From positions 124,001 through 188,000 of the forward strand of contig NZ_JACVOU010000002.1 of assembly GCF_018882205.1 (NCBI RefSeq): DNA of 64,000 bases, given 5' to 3'. Every line of letters begins with the position of its first letter. The first letter of the stretch is position 1. The position numbers and the translations under genes are program-made. Under the pieces are notes generated by a model that saw nothing but the letters and a program-made list of their open reading frames with translations, did not search any database and was not told the origin of the DNA. Origin of the DNA: Polynucleobacter bastaniensis (GTDB lineage: Bacteria; Pseudomonadota; Gammaproteobacteria; Burkholderiales; Burkholderiaceae). Below are positions 1 through 8,715 of this stretch, in pieces.

Positions 1-83
1 CTCCAGGTAGAAAGTCTGCCAATAAAGAATCAGCCGAACTTCCATTTGATCTCCCAGATGAATTTAGTAAGGATAAATCATGA
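1..83 (+). CDS. ccoQ: cbb3 oxidase small subunit CcoQ, C-terminal end (partial)
   Basis: A reading frame enters from the left edge and ends at a TGA at 81-83, overlapping the ccoP start by ATGA. The visible tail is polar and contains AELPFDLPDE, which resembles the acidic LPF-containing tail of CcoQ/FixQ, the small single-helix subunit of cbb3 cytochrome oxidase. Its position directly before ccoP fits. The membrane helix lies outside the window, so the C-terminus of another cco subunit cannot be excluded. Confidence 0.5.
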   Translation, partial: PGRKSANKESAELPFDLPDEFSKDKS

Positions 84-1003
84 GTGACTTTTTTAATAGC
101 GCTTGGAGTAATTACATCGCGCTAGTTTCATTGGTCGGTATTGTTTGGTGTATCTGGCTTCTGGCTTCACAGCGTAAGGCCAAGGTAATCCATACAGCAG
201 ATGGTGCAGTAGCAGATACAGGTCATGTTTGGGATGGCGATTTGCGTGAACTCAATAATCCATTGCCACGCTGGTGGGCTTGGATGTTCCTACTGTCTTG
301 CATCTTTGCCTTGGTCTACCTAGTTTTATTTCCAGGCTTGGGCGCATTTCCAGGGGTGGTTGGCTACACCACGGACGGCGCTTTAATGAGCTCTATGACA
401 GAAGCAAATGATGAGTTAAAGCCTGTATACGCTAAATATGTAAAGATGGATATTGAGGAAGTTGCCGCAGATCCCAAGGCGCGTCAAATGGGCCAACGTT
501 TGTTCTTAAACTCCTGTGCTCAGTGCCATGGTTCAGATGCGGGCGGCTCTAAAGGCTTTCCAAATTTAACCGATGGTGACTGGCTCTATGGCGGATCTCC
601 TGAAAATATTAAGACTACCCTCATTAACGGGCGTAATGGAGTGATGCCTGCATATGGACATCTCGAATCTGTACAGATTGTGGATTTAGCTAACTACGTT
701 CGCAGTTTGTCTGGCTTACCTGCTGATGATGCAAAAGTCGCTCGTGGCGCAGAATTATTTAAAGCCAATTGCGTGGCTTGTCATGGTGTGGAGGGTAAAG
801 GCAACATTGCCATGGGAGCGCCTAACCTGACTGATAAGACTTGGCTTTATGGTGGATCAGAAGCAACTATTGTAGAGACTCTGACTAAAGGCCGCATGGC
901 TATGATGCCGTCTCAAGATAAAGTGTTGAGCCCTGAAAAAATTCATCTTCTAACGGCTTATGTTTGGGGTTTGTCTAACAACAAGACAGCTGCAGCCAAG
1001 TAA
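80..1003 (+). CDS. ccoP: cbb3-type cytochrome c oxidase subunit III (diheme cytochrome CcoP)
   Basis: Membrane-anchored diheme subunit that passes electrons from soluble cytochrome c to the CcoNO core of the high-affinity terminal oxidase. The 307-residue protein has two N-terminal membrane segments (about residues 10-28 and 66-88) and two periplasmic cytochrome c domains with heme sites CAQCH (146-150) and CVACH (231-235). Downstream methionines in VMPAY and AMMPS fit as axial ligands. Length and layout match the family. It is coupled to ccoQ by a 4-base overlap and followed three bases later by ccoG, so one operon is likely. FNR-type control is expected for the family, but its promoter lies outside the window. 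Confidence 0.96.
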   Translation: MSDFFNSAWSNYIALVSLVGIVWCIWLLASQRKAKVIHTADGAVADTGHVWDGDLRELNNPLPRWWAWMFLLSCIFALVYLVLFPGLGAFPGVVGYTTDGALMSSMTEANDELKPVYAKYVKMDIEEVAADPKARQMGQRLFLNSCAQCHGSDAGGSKGFPNLTDGDWLYGGSPENIKTTLINGRNGVMPAYGHLESVQIVDLANYVRSLSGLPADDAKVARGAELFKANCVACHGVEGKGNIAMGAPNLTDKTWLYGGSEATIVETLTKGRMAMMPSQDKVLSPEKIHLLTAYVWGLSNNKTAAAK

Positions 1004-1006
1004 TCA

Positions 1007-2464
1007 GTGTCAAATCATTCGCCGGCAGGCAAGCCTATTCCTATAGATGTGATTGAGGAATCTCTTTATGAGATCCGGCGAAAGATATATCCACGATCTG
1101 TTAGTGGCTTATTTGCTCGCTGGCGCCTCATCTTAGTAATTGCAACGCAATTATTGTTTTATGGCCTTCCTTGGATTACTTGGAATGATCGTCAAGCAGT
1201 ACTCTTCGATCTAATTCAGCGTAAGTTTTATATCTTTGGTCTCGTACTATGGCCGCAGGATGTAATTTATCTGACGCTCCTGTTAATTCTCTCTGCATTA
1301 GCCCTCTTTTTATTTACCGCTATTGCGGGTAGATTATTTTGTGGCTACGCTTGTCCCCAAACTGTCTATACCGAAATTTTTATGTGGATCGAGCGTAAAG
1401 TTGAGGGTGATCGTTTTGCTCGGATTCGCTTAGATGGTCAAGAGTGGCCTTGGAATATTCATAAGTGGCGTCTCAAGATTACTAAGCATTTCCTGTGGCT
1501 CCTAATTGCTTTTTGGACCGGGTTTACTTTTATTGGTTATTTCACCCCAATTGAAACGCTCAGCGCTGCAATCCTACATTTTTCCTTGGGCCCATGGCAA
1601 ACCTTTTGGTTATGTTTCTACAGCTTTGCAACTTGGGGTAATGCGGGTTTCATGCGCGAGCAAGTCTGTAAATATATGTGCCCTTATGCACGCTTTCAAA
1701 GTGTGATGGTAGATAAAGATACTTTCTTGGTTACCTACGATAAGGTACGTGGCGAGCCACGCGGGAGTCGTAACAAGTCAGCCGATCTTGCAACTCTCGG
1801 TCTTGGCGATTGCGTAGATTGCAGTATTTGTGTGCAAGTTTGCCCAACTGGCATTGATATTCGTGATGGTCTGCAATATATGTGTATTGGATGTGGCGCC
1901 TGTATTGATGCTTGCGATCAAGTAATGGAAAAGGTGGATTATCCAAAGGGTTTGATTCGCTATACAACTGAGCGTGCCATTGAAGAAAAAGAAACCAATC
2001 AGAGTGCAATACGTCATATCTTGCGACCACGTGTTTTGATCTACATTGCCTTTATTACCGTACTTACCAGCGCCTTCTTAATCTCATTGCTTACCCGAAA
2101 TCCATTGAGGGTTGATGTAATGCGTGATCGTGGAGCATTGGCTCGCGAGGTCGATGGCGTACGTATTGAAAATATCTATCGCATTCAGATCATGAATGCA
2201 TCAGAAAATAATATGAAAGTACAGCTTAAGGCAAGCGGCTTATCAGATTTAAGAATACTCAATTCTCAGGGAGAGCTGGTCACGGAGATTGCTGTAGGCC
2301 CAGCCAGCAACCTATTGATTCCAGTTAAAGTAAGTACTACTGTAGGTGTGCATGAGCCTGGTAATTACCCAATTCACTTTGATGTGATTGGTCAAGAGCT
2401 ATCTGGTAGCGAGTTAATCATCAGGACTCGCGATGAAAAATCGAGTTTTATTATTCCCCGCTAA
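1007..2464 (+). CDS. ccoG: Cytochrome c oxidase accessory protein CcoG (FixG/RdxA)
   Basis: Polyferredoxin-type membrane protein needed for cbb3 oxidase assembly; in the family it is linked to Cu(II) reduction for the CuB centre. The 485-residue protein starts at GTG three bases after ccoP. It shows several membrane segments, a conserved CGYACP motif (C112, C116), and a two-cluster ferredoxin region from about residue 268 with CVDCSICVQVCP followed by CIGCGACIDAC. The C-terminal third (about 360-480) is the Ig-like FixG domain. The position between ccoP and ccoH is canonical. No defects seen. Confidence 0.95.
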   Translation: MSNHSPAGKPIPIDVIEESLYEIRRKIYPRSVSGLFARWRLILVIATQLLFYGLPWITWNDRQAVLFDLIQRKFYIFGLVLWPQDVIYLTLLLILSALALFLFTAIAGRLFCGYACPQTVYTEIFMWIERKVEGDRFARIRLDGQEWPWNIHKWRLKITKHFLWLLIAFWTGFTFIGYFTPIETLSAAILHFSLGPWQTFWLCFYSFATWGNAGFMREQVCKYMCPYARFQSVMVDKDTFLVTYDKVRGEPRGSRNKSADLATLGLGDCVDCSICVQVCPTGIDIRDGLQYMCIGCGACIDACDQVMEKVDYPKGLIRYTTERAIEEKETNQSAIRHILRPRVLIYIAFITVLTSAFLISLLTRNPLRVDVMRDRGALAREVDGVRIENIYRIQIMNASENNMKVQLKASGLSDLRILNSQGELVTEIAVGPASNLLIPVKVSTTVGVHEPGNYPIHFDVIGQELSGSELIIRTRDEKSSFIIPR

Positions 2465-2496
2465 GCTATATAGCGAAAGATAGAAAGAGGATAAAT

Positions 2497-2700
2497 ATGT
2501 CAGAACATGAAGCTCATAAGCCTTGGTTTAAACAGCTCTGGCCTTGGCTACTAATTAGTGGTCCAGCAGTTGCCGCCATTGCTTGTGTGATTACTATTTA
2601 TTTGGCGGTTAATCTCTATTCAGATAAGTCAGTGCGAGATGGTGTGGTGAAGCGTGGGCTTAAAGTGGAGCAGCTTAAAGTAGAGCAGGACCGCAAATGA
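2497..2700 (+). CDS. ccoH: Short FixH/CcoH-like cbb3 assembly protein
   Basis: A 67-residue protein with one membrane helix (about residues 15-40), preceded by PWFKQLWPWLLISGP, which matches the N-terminus of FixH/CcoH proteins that help assemble cbb3 oxidase. Classical FixH has roughly 150 residues with a periplasmic domain; here almost all of that domain is missing, as in the short versions of some Burkholderiales. The last residues are the duplicated LKVEQLKVEQ, from a 15-base tandem repeat. A good RBS (AGAGGA) precedes the ATG, and the gene overlaps the next one by ATGA. Identity rests on helix, motif and position. Confidence 0.75.
   Translation: MSEHEAHKPWFKQLWPWLLISGPAVAAIACVITIYLAVNLYSDKSVRDGVVKRGLKVEQLKVEQDRK
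2659..2688 (+). repeat. 15-bp tandem duplication inside ccoH
   Basis: Two adjacent 15-base copies, cttaaagtggagcag and cttaaagtagagcag, differ at one base. They keep the frame and encode LKVEQ twice at the ccoH C-terminus. Confidence 0.9.
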
Positions 2701-2954
2701 AGTACCGTCTATTCATCTGGATTATGTGGCCTTCATTTTTGGTCTCCATCTTGGCTGAAGGTCTACTCTTTAGCATTGTGCATCCTGCTGAGTTGTTATT
2801 TTTTGGTCATCACCCCAATATCTCTGATGAGGGTATTTACACCATCGGATTTTTTGTTATCTGGATCTTTTGCTCATTTTCGAGCGCGCTTACAGCCTAT
2901 ATTCTGCCGGGGATTAATCCTGATACTAAGAACTCAGACAAAAGCTTAATATAG
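2697..2954 (+). CDS. Small membrane protein of the cbb3 oxidase cluster
   Basis: Not recognised as a named family. The 85-residue protein begins inside the ccoH stop (ATGA overlap), so it is probably translated together with it. It has two hydrophobic segments (about residues 4-28 and 46-70) joined by a short loop containing HHPN, then a polar tail. Being last in the cco operon suggests a role in oxidase assembly or stability, but that is inference from position only. It ends four bases before the convergent fnr stop. Confidence 0.7.
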   Translation: MKYRLFIWIMWPSFLVSILAEGLLFSIVHPAELLFFGHHPNISDEGIYTIGFFVIWIFCSFSSALTAYILPGINPDTKNSDKSLI

Positions 2955-2957
2955 ATT

Positions 2958-3716
2958 TCAATTAGCGCATGGCTTGATCTGCACCGTTCGCTCAGGGTTT
3001 GGGATGCCGGCTAGTTGATATAGTCCGTCCATATCAATCAGCTTGATATGACGCTGTTTAATTTGAATCATTCCTGACTCGGCAAAGCGTGAGAGCATCC
3101 GGCTCACGGTTTCAATCTGTATGCCAAGATAGCTACCAATTTCCACTCGACTCATACGCAAATCAAATTCATTATTGAGATAACCTCGTGCAGCTAGGCG
3201 CTGAGAAAGATTCAGCAGGAAGGTGGCTAAACGCTCCTCTGCACGCAAACTGCCCAGTGAGAGTAGATGACGTTGATCTTGTGTGAGCTCTCGACTCAGA
3301 ATGCGGTGAAATTGCTTTTGGAGTTCTGGAATTTGACGTGCTAAGTCCTCAAATGCCTCATAGCGAATAATGCAAACCTCACTGTCCTCCAGAGCAACCG
3401 CTTCAGATTGATAGCTACCCTCTCCGATACCATCAAGCCCTAAGATCTCGCCAGGTAGATGAAAGCCGATAACTTGTTGACGCCCATCTTCTAAACCATA
3501 CTCAGTTTTGAGGGTGCCAAAACGAATACTATAGACCGCAGAAAGTGGATCACCATGGCGGTAGAGACTCTCACCTTTCTTCAGGTAAACCCGCTCTTTT
3601 ACGAGGGTGTCAATCTTGGCAATGTCGGATGAGCTAACACCTACTGGCAAGCAAAACTGACCCAGTACACAGACTGAGCATTTGCCACTGGGCACATCCG
3701 AGTTGGTGTAATTCAT
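2958..3716 (-). CDS. fnr: FNR-type oxygen-sensing transcription regulator
   Basis: CRP/FNR-family regulator of 252 residues. It keeps all four oxygen-sensing [4Fe-4S] ligands: C13, C16, C22 and C115, with spacing C-x2-C-x5-C and a 93-residue gap identical to E. coli FNR (C20, C23, C29, C122). An N-terminal cyclic-nucleotide-like beta barrel is followed by a dimer helix and a winged helix-turn-helix whose recognition helix carries ETVSR, the FNR signature that reads TTGAT half-sites. The cbb3 oxidase genes next door are classical FNR/ANR targets, so local control of respiration is likely. No clear FNR box was found in the 53-base upstream gap. Confidence 0.93.
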   Translation of the reverse strand: MNYTNSDVPSGKCSVCVLGQFCLPVGVSSSDIAKIDTLVKERVYLKKGESLYRHGDPLSAVYSIRFGTLKTEYGLEDGRQQVIGFHLPGEILGLDGIGEGSYQSEAVALEDSEVCIIRYEAFEDLARQIPELQKQFHRILSRELTQDQRHLLSLGSLRAEERLATFLLNLSQRLAARGYLNNEFDLRMSRVEIGSYLGIQIETVSRMLSRFAESGMIQIKQRHIKLIDMDGLYQLAGIPNPERTVQIKPCAN

Positions 3717-3769
3717 ATTAGATCAGTTTATTCTACTCGGATAATGTTCAATTTTAATATTTCCTTGCA

Positions 3770-4501
3770 ATGCTGACTGCTAGTCTTCTATTGGCGGTCT
3801 TCTTGGGCGCTTTAGTCAGTGGGTGGCACTGCGCTTTGATGTGTGGCGGTATTGCTGCGGCAGTTGAGCGTCAAGGTAACTCCAGTGGAGTGATTTATAC
3901 CCCACTACAAAGTAAGTCTGAACTCTTTTATCTTCAGCTCATCATGCACTCTGGACGTTTGATGACCTATGCTTTGCTCGGCGGCCTAGCTGCTTGGGCA
4001 GGCGCAATTCTTTGGCAGCAAAATATCGTGCCTATTCAGCGCCCTTTGTTTGCCATTACATCACTCCTTTTGTTAGTAATGGGCTTGCGTCTTTTACGTC
4101 CGAGGTCAAGTAGTCCTCTGTTACTTGGAAAGTGGCTTGGTGCACGAGTGGCTACTTATTGGGCTCAATATTTAGGGAGTTTCACAGGCCCTTCATCTCG
4201 CTGGTTTAGTGGGATGGTATGGGGTCTTGTTCCCTGTGGTTTGGTCTACAGTGTTTTACCGCTCGCCTTTTTGTCGGGGGATATCCTAACAGGCGCAGCC
4301 CTCATGCTGGCGTTTGGCTTAGGTACCTTGCCTAATTTATTGCTGATCTCAAAATTTTCAGCGGTCTTGGCACAACTGAGTCAATATCCTGCGGTGAGAT
4401 ACGTTGCTGCAGGACTTTTGTTGTCGGCCGCATTATTTGGACTTTATCGTGCCTGGTCTTTACCAGAAGCCCTACTTCAAGGTGGTTTTTGTATTAGTTA
4501 A
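3770..4501 (+). CDS. Membrane protein of the UreH/DsbD_2 (TauE/SafE-like) family
   Basis: Polytopic protein of 243 residues with about six membrane segments. Paired motifs HCALMCGG near residue 20 and VPCGLVYS near residue 158 are typical of the DsbD_2/UreH-like transmembrane domain often found beside cco genes and annotated as sulfite exporter family. The conserved cysteines suggest metal or thiol transfer, perhaps copper handling for oxidase assembly; this is inference. It is divergent from fnr, and its last eight bases overlap the end of the convergent SulP gene. Confidence 0.8.
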   Translation: MLTASLLLAVFLGALVSGWHCALMCGGIAAAVERQGNSSGVIYTPLQSKSELFYLQLIMHSGRLMTYALLGGLAAWAGAILWQQNIVPIQRPLFAITSLLLLVMGLRLLRPRSSSPLLLGKWLGARVATYWAQYLGSFTGPSSRWFSGMVWGLVPCGLVYSVLPLAFLSGDILTGAALMLAFGLGTLPNLLLISKFSAVLAQLSQYPAVRYVAAGLLLSAALFGLYRAWSLPEALLQGGFCIS

Positions 4502-6134
4502 TGGGATTGCTGATGGCTTTAGCGATGCCATGCTGTAGGTCTGGGTAGATGCAATCGACAGGCAGGCGCTCTAAGAGACCTGCTCGAGTGGCCATCTCGT
4601 AAGGTTGATGAGCTAGTCCACAAATCATGAGTGTGATATTGCGATTTTTACAAACAGCTTCAAGTTCAAGCACGGCATCCATTCCAGAAACGTCGATGTA
4701 GATCACATTCTTGAGGTCAAGTATCAATACTTTTGAGGGAAGTTCATTTTCAATGCTCTCCAGAATTTTGACTGCACCGAAAAAGATAGCGCCATAAATT
4801 CGGAATGCAGCAATCCTTCCCTGATACTGCTTTAGCTCTGGAAAATCAATGAGATTGACTGGTTCATAGCGCGACAAACTTGAGATGCGATAGATGAAGG
4901 TAATAAATGCTAGCAGTAAGCCCACTTGTATTGCGACAGTAAGATCTAGCACGATCGTCAGAAAAAATACGCTCAACATGGTTAAGCGATAAGGCAGACG
5001 AAATTGTTTGAGGTCTGCAAACTTTCTCCATTCGCCCATATTCCATGCAACAAACATGAGGATGGCAGCGAGGCTAGCTAAAGGAATATTTTTTGCGAGC
5101 GGGGCTCCAAATAAAATAATCAGTAGCAAGGTTGCCGAGTGAACGACCCCAGCAATTGGGGTGCTTCCTCCGCTTTGTATATTGGTCACCGTTCTGGCAA
5201 TGGTTCCTGTAGCTGGCATGCCACCAAAGAATGGGGTGACTACATTGGCAATACCTTGAGCCATTAGCTCTTGATTGGACTCATGACGATCATGAATGAG
5301 TCCATCGGCAATTCGGGCACACAGTAGTGACTCAATCGCCCCAAGAAGGGCGAGAGTAATGGCAGGTGCCATTACGAATTGAGTGGTACTCCAACTAATA
5401 GGGATCCATTCAAAACTCGGTAGACCAGAGGGGATGCCGCCAAAACGACTCCCGATAGTATCTACCGGTAGATTAAATGCACTCGTCACTATGGTAGCCG
5501 CAGCCATGGCAATGACGGTGCCCGGTAGATGATTAAGGTGTCCTAGCTGTTTTTGAAAGACTCTCCAGATAATTAAAAAGGCGAGAGTTCCGATTGATAG
5601 CATGAGCGCGACAGGATTAGCGGTGTCGGCAGCTGCATACAGAGTTTGGACTGCTTGAAAAAACTCTGCAGGCATTTTGGCAATTTGAAGACCAAAAAAT
5701 TCTTTTACTTGAGATAGGGCGATTAATACAGCAATGCCGTTAGTAAAACCAATAATGACCGCTATCGGAATAAAGCGAATTAATGTCCCTAAGCGAAAGA
5801 GACCCATTAGAAATAAAAAGACTCCAGACATGACAGTCGCTAGAAGCAAATTGGCAACGCCATAGTGCTCAACAATTCCGTAAACGATGACGATGAATGC
5901 GCCAGCCGGCCCACCAATTTGCACGCGACTGCCACCCAAGACGGAAATGAATCCACCGGCAATGATGGCGGTAAAGATGCCTGCTTCTGGTTTGAGTCCG
6001 CTAGCAATCGCAAATGCCATTGCTAAAGGTAGTGCAACTACTCCAACCGTGATGCCCGCCAATATATCTTTGCTTAAAAGGGCCCCGTTATAGCCCTGAA
6101 AGGTGTCGAGTAGTTTGGGGTGAAAAAAACGCAT
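4494..6134 (-). CDS. SulP family anion transporter with STAS domain
   Basis: Inner-membrane SLC26/SulP transporter for sulfate, bicarbonate or similar anions; the substrate cannot be read from sequence. The hydrophobic core carries the family N-terminal stretch GITVGVVALPLAMAFAIASG, and a C-terminal cytoplasmic STAS domain covers about residues 440-540 (VIYIDVSGMDAV). I start at ATG 6134 (MRFFHPKLL, 546 residues), because the longer frame to 6218 adds a non-family extension overlapping the upstream gene by 71 bases. The DUF2177 gene ends 13 bases upstream, suggesting co-transcription. Confidence 0.92.
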   Translation of the reverse strand: MRFFHPKLLDTFQGYNGALLSKDILAGITVGVVALPLAMAFAIASGLKPEAGIFTAIIAGGFISVLGGSRVQIGGPAGAFIVIVYGIVEHYGVANLLLATVMSGVFLFLMGLFRLGTLIRFIPIAVIIGFTNGIAVLIALSQVKEFFGLQIAKMPAEFFQAVQTLYAAADTANPVALMLSIGTLAFLIIWRVFQKQLGHLNHLPGTVIAMAAATIVTSAFNLPVDTIGSRFGGIPSGLPSFEWIPISWSTTQFVMAPAITLALLGAIESLLCARIADGLIHDRHESNQELMAQGIANVVTPFFGGMPATGTIARTVTNIQSGGSTPIAGVVHSATLLLIILFGAPLAKNIPLASLAAILMFVAWNMGEWRKFADLKQFRLPYRLTMLSVFFLTIVLDLTVAIQVGLLLAFITFIYRISSLSRYEPVNLIDFPELKQYQGRIAAFRIYGAIFFGAVKILESIENELPSKVLILDLKNVIYIDVSGMDAVLELEAVCKNRNITLMICGLAHQPYEMATRAGLLERLPVDCIYPDLQHGIAKAISNPIN

Positions 6135-6147
6135 ATGTGAAAGGCTC

Positions 6148-6549
6148 TTAAGCCATCCGATTGCCAACCCAGTAGGCAATCGTTGCGGATAGTGCAGTAA
6201 CAGCAGAACCCCAGGCAATGTCTACAAATGCCAGGCGCATGGGAAAGTCGCGAATCACTGCAAGATTAGTGAGATCGTAAGTCATATAACAAAAGAAACC
6301 AAATAGGGCGCCAAACTGCGCCGCATACATCCAGGACTGTTTTGAAATCGCTGGAAAGATTACGAAAATCGATGCCCCAAGAGCATATAAGAGATAAAAA
6401 GCTAGTCCTGCCCACAATTTTGGCTCGCTAGCCATGAGGGAGCCCATCTCATCACGATAAAGATTTCTGGCGATGCCAAGCAGCCAAATCAAATCAATAA
6501 TGATCAGTGTTAAGAGGAACGAAAAATACACTGCAAAGTACTTGAGCAA
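6148..6549 (-). CDS. DUF2177 family membrane protein
   Basis: 133-residue integral membrane protein with four helices. The motif MTYDLTNLAVIRDFP in the second half and the IIDLIWLLG start identify DUF2177, a family of unknown function. It lies immediately upstream of, and in the same direction as, the SulP transporter, so the two are probably one transcript. It is divergent from uspA with an 89-base gap. No function is claimed. Confidence 0.85.
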   Translation of the reverse strand: MLKYFAVYFSFLLTLIIIDLIWLLGIARNLYRDEMGSLMASEPKLWAGLAFYLLYALGASIFVIFPAISKQSWMYAAQFGALFGFFCYMTYDLTNLAVIRDFPMRLAFVDIAWGSAVTALSATIAYWVGNRMA

Positions 6550-6570
6550 TTTAGTTTCCTTTTTTATGGT

Positions 6571-6598
6571 TTTACATTTGAATAATAAAGACTATGAT
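6571..6598 (+). promoter_or_regulatory. Predicted sigma-70 promoter of the universal stress protein gene
   Basis: A -35 TTTACA (6571-6576) and -10 TATGAT (6593-6598) are separated by 16 bases, each one mismatch from consensus. About 40 bases of leader follow, with a CAGGAG ribosome site before the ATG at 6639. Prediction by eye. Confidence 0.55.
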
Positions 6599-6638
6599 GG
6601 AATGAAAGGTATTAGGGTTAATTTAACAGGAGTTAAAT

Positions 6639-7079
6639 ATGTTTAAGCACTTATTAGTACCAGTCGATGGTTCAGATGTGAGTAAAAAGTCCTTAAAAAA
6701 GGTGGCTGAGCTTGCAAAAGCTGATAAAGCTGCGGTGACACTGGTTTATGTTTCTGATCCAATGCCACCAATGGTTTACTCCGATAGCTCTATGGGCTAC
6801 GGAATTTCTCAAAAAGACCATAAGAAGGTCTGCGAAGCTTATGCCGCAGATGTCTTTAAAAAGGCTTCTCTGCTATTGGGTGCTAGCGTAAAAGCAAGCA
6901 CTCTTCATATCCCTAATAGCAATTTATCAGAGGGTATTTTGGATGGTGCCAAGAAAGCAAAAGCCGACGTGATTGTGATGGCCTCACATAAGCGTACTGG
7001 TATTAAGAGTGTCTTACTAGGTAGCGAAACGCACGAGGTGATTGTGCATTCCAAGATACCGGTATTGGTACTTGCTTAA
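6639..7079 (+). CDS. Universal stress protein (UspA family)
   Basis: Single-domain UspA protein of 146 residues. It begins with the family strand FKHLLVPVDGSDVS and ends with the nucleotide-loop region SHKRTG...LLGSETHEVI and PVLVLA. The last motif resembles the ATP-binding type (G-x2-G-x9-G-S) but the first glycines are altered, so ATP binding is uncertain. It is monocistronic: a strong promoter precedes it and a terminator follows 20 bases after the stop. Usp proteins support survival under starvation or low energy. Confidence 0.9.
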   Translation: MFKHLLVPVDGSDVSKKSLKKVAELAKADKAAVTLVYVSDPMPPMVYSDSSMGYGISQKDHKKVCEAYAADVFKKASLLLGASVKASTLHIPNSNLSEGILDGAKKAKADVIVMASHKRTGIKSVLLGSETHEVIVHSKIPVLVLA

Positions 7080-7100
7080 GAACTAGCGCATCAAAAAGTA

Positions 7101-7124
7101 AAGGGGTCCAATGGGCCCCTTTTT
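7101..7124 (+). terminator. Rho-independent terminator after the usp gene
   Basis: Stem AAGGGGTCC / GGGCCCCTT with a three-base loop and a following T run. Confidence 0.85.
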
Positions 7125-7144
7125 CAATGACTGATTTAAATCTC

Positions 7145-8584
7145 TCAGTTAATCAGTGTTGTACCTAGCAATAGAATTTCTCGGGTTAGTAAGCCACTAT
7201 CGCTATCGCGCATATTCCATAAATCTAGCTGGGTTTTTACGGCATAGGGATCAACATAAACCCCATCTTTTCTTAATTCAAAATGGAGATGGGGGCCGGT
7301 GGAGCGTCCAGTTGATCCAACATAGCCAATCTCAAGGCCACGCCGTACTTCATTGCCCACTTCTAGTTCTGCGTTGTAGCTACTCAAGTGGGCATAGTAA
7401 GTGCGGTAGTTACCGGGATGCTCAAGAATGATGAGATTGCCAAACGCGCCGCTATAGCCCAAATGCACTACCTTGCCTGTGGCTACGCTAAAGATTGGTG
7501 TCCCAATTGGCGCAGAATAATCAATTCCCATATGGGTGCGATATCTTTGTTTGGGAGCGGCAACAATAGCGCTACCGTTCTTTGGTGGCGCAGCTTTTTT
7601 GCTAGATGCTCTTACACTACCAACCCCACGGGAGATGCGTCGATAGCTTAGGGGATTGGTCCAGAAAGTACGTTCAATCGATTCTCCGCTGGAAGTATAA
7701 AAGCCTCCAGGGATGTCGCTTCTTTCGACCCAAAAAGCGCTTGCAAATACTTCGCTGGAGGACGGTTCAATGATTTCCACTGCCCAGATTTGAGCCCATC
7801 GCTCCTTATCACCAAAGTCTACAATCAGACGAACAACGCTATTTGTATTTTCAAGCGTATTATTTTCTTCGGGGTAAATTTGTTTGATGATGGAGTTCAG
7901 TTCCCAAACCAGTTCAACGGGTAATTTATCCCCCACTTTTTTGGGATCATATAAAACAGCACTCAGAGGAAATTGGATTTCCGTAAAGCGTTTAGACTCA
8001 TCTCTGAGGTAGTCCTGTTGGATTAAGAAACTGCCTGCTGCTGATGGCGTAAAAGTCCAAATCTCAGTCTTAGCATCCTGTAGTGGGCCATTCATGATGC
8101 TTAAGGATTCGAAGCGGTTACGGTTACCGAGGGCCAATGCATAAGGAATGCAATTGCCCCGCATCCGATTAAAAAAACCTTTAGTTTGAGATTTGAAAAA
8201 ATCATTGAATTCTCGGTTTTCTAAACCCAGATTGGTCGGAAGATTCTCTTCGTTAAAGCTACGACGTAGGCAACCACGTTGGACGCGATAGTCTAGATTC
8301 GCACCACTTTCATTACTATCTGCACTCTCAATCCGTTTAAATAACTCAGGATTTAAGTTCATACTTTTACTGGAGCGATTGAGTGAATTTTCTTTCAGCT
8401 TAATGCCGGCCTGCTTATTATTAGTGCCGACCGCTTTTTGCTTTACCTGAGGGGTTTTGTTAGCTTTATTCGTTGGACTTGCTTGTTGAGCTTGCGCACT
8501 AGAAACCAGCACGATCAGAGAGAGTCCAACAACGCTGATGACGTTTCTCAATAAGTGAGGTAATTGGCTCGCTATTTTTTTCAC
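7145..8584 (-). CDS. Exported M23 family metallo-endopeptidase
   Basis: Peptidoglycan-cleaving LytM-type peptidase of 479 residues. It has a Sec signal peptide ending near AQAQ (residue 33) and a low-complexity Lys/Asn/Ser linker. A long unassigned middle region (about 90-330) follows. The C-terminal M23 domain has zinc ligands in HMGIDYSAP and catalytic HLHFE (H432, H434). All expected metal ligands are present, so it should be catalytically active rather than an EnvC-like activator. Likely role is cell-wall remodelling in the periplasm. No operon partner; the upstream gene is divergent. Confidence 0.92.
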   Translation of the reverse strand: MKKIASQLPHLLRNVISVVGLSLIVLVSSAQAQQASPTNKANKTPQVKQKAVGTNNKQAGIKLKENSLNRSSKSMNLNPELFKRIESADSNESGANLDYRVQRGCLRRSFNEENLPTNLGLENREFNDFFKSQTKGFFNRMRGNCIPYALALGNRNRFESLSIMNGPLQDAKTEIWTFTPSAAGSFLIQQDYLRDESKRFTEIQFPLSAVLYDPKKVGDKLPVELVWELNSIIKQIYPEENNTLENTNSVVRLIVDFGDKERWAQIWAVEIIEPSSSEVFASAFWVERSDIPGGFYTSSGESIERTFWTNPLSYRRISRGVGSVRASSKKAAPPKNGSAIVAAPKQRYRTHMGIDYSAPIGTPIFSVATGKVVHLGYSGAFGNLIILEHPGNYRTYYAHLSSYNAELEVGNEVRRGLEIGYVGSTGRSTGPHLHFELRKDGVYVDPYAVKTQLDLWNMRDSDSGLLTREILLLGTTLIN

Positions 8585-8715
8585 CGCTCAATTATCCAAT
8601 ATTGTTGCCCAGCCCCCCATTTTTTATGTTGTAGTGCAGCAATTTTCTATTGAAGTTGGTCAAGGAAAGTGGCAAAAGTTGTAGATACAATAAATTTTTA
8701 GTTAAAGGAATTTTC

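Noticed and set aside
3717-3769. FNR box between fnr and the UreH-like gene
   Set aside because: No TTGAT-N4-ATCAA pattern; only a lone GATCA and A/T-rich DNA.
6135-6218. Longer N-terminus for the SulP transporter
   Set aside because: It would overlap the DUF2177 coding end by 71 bases and adds residues not typical of SulP; ATG 6134 gives the normal start.
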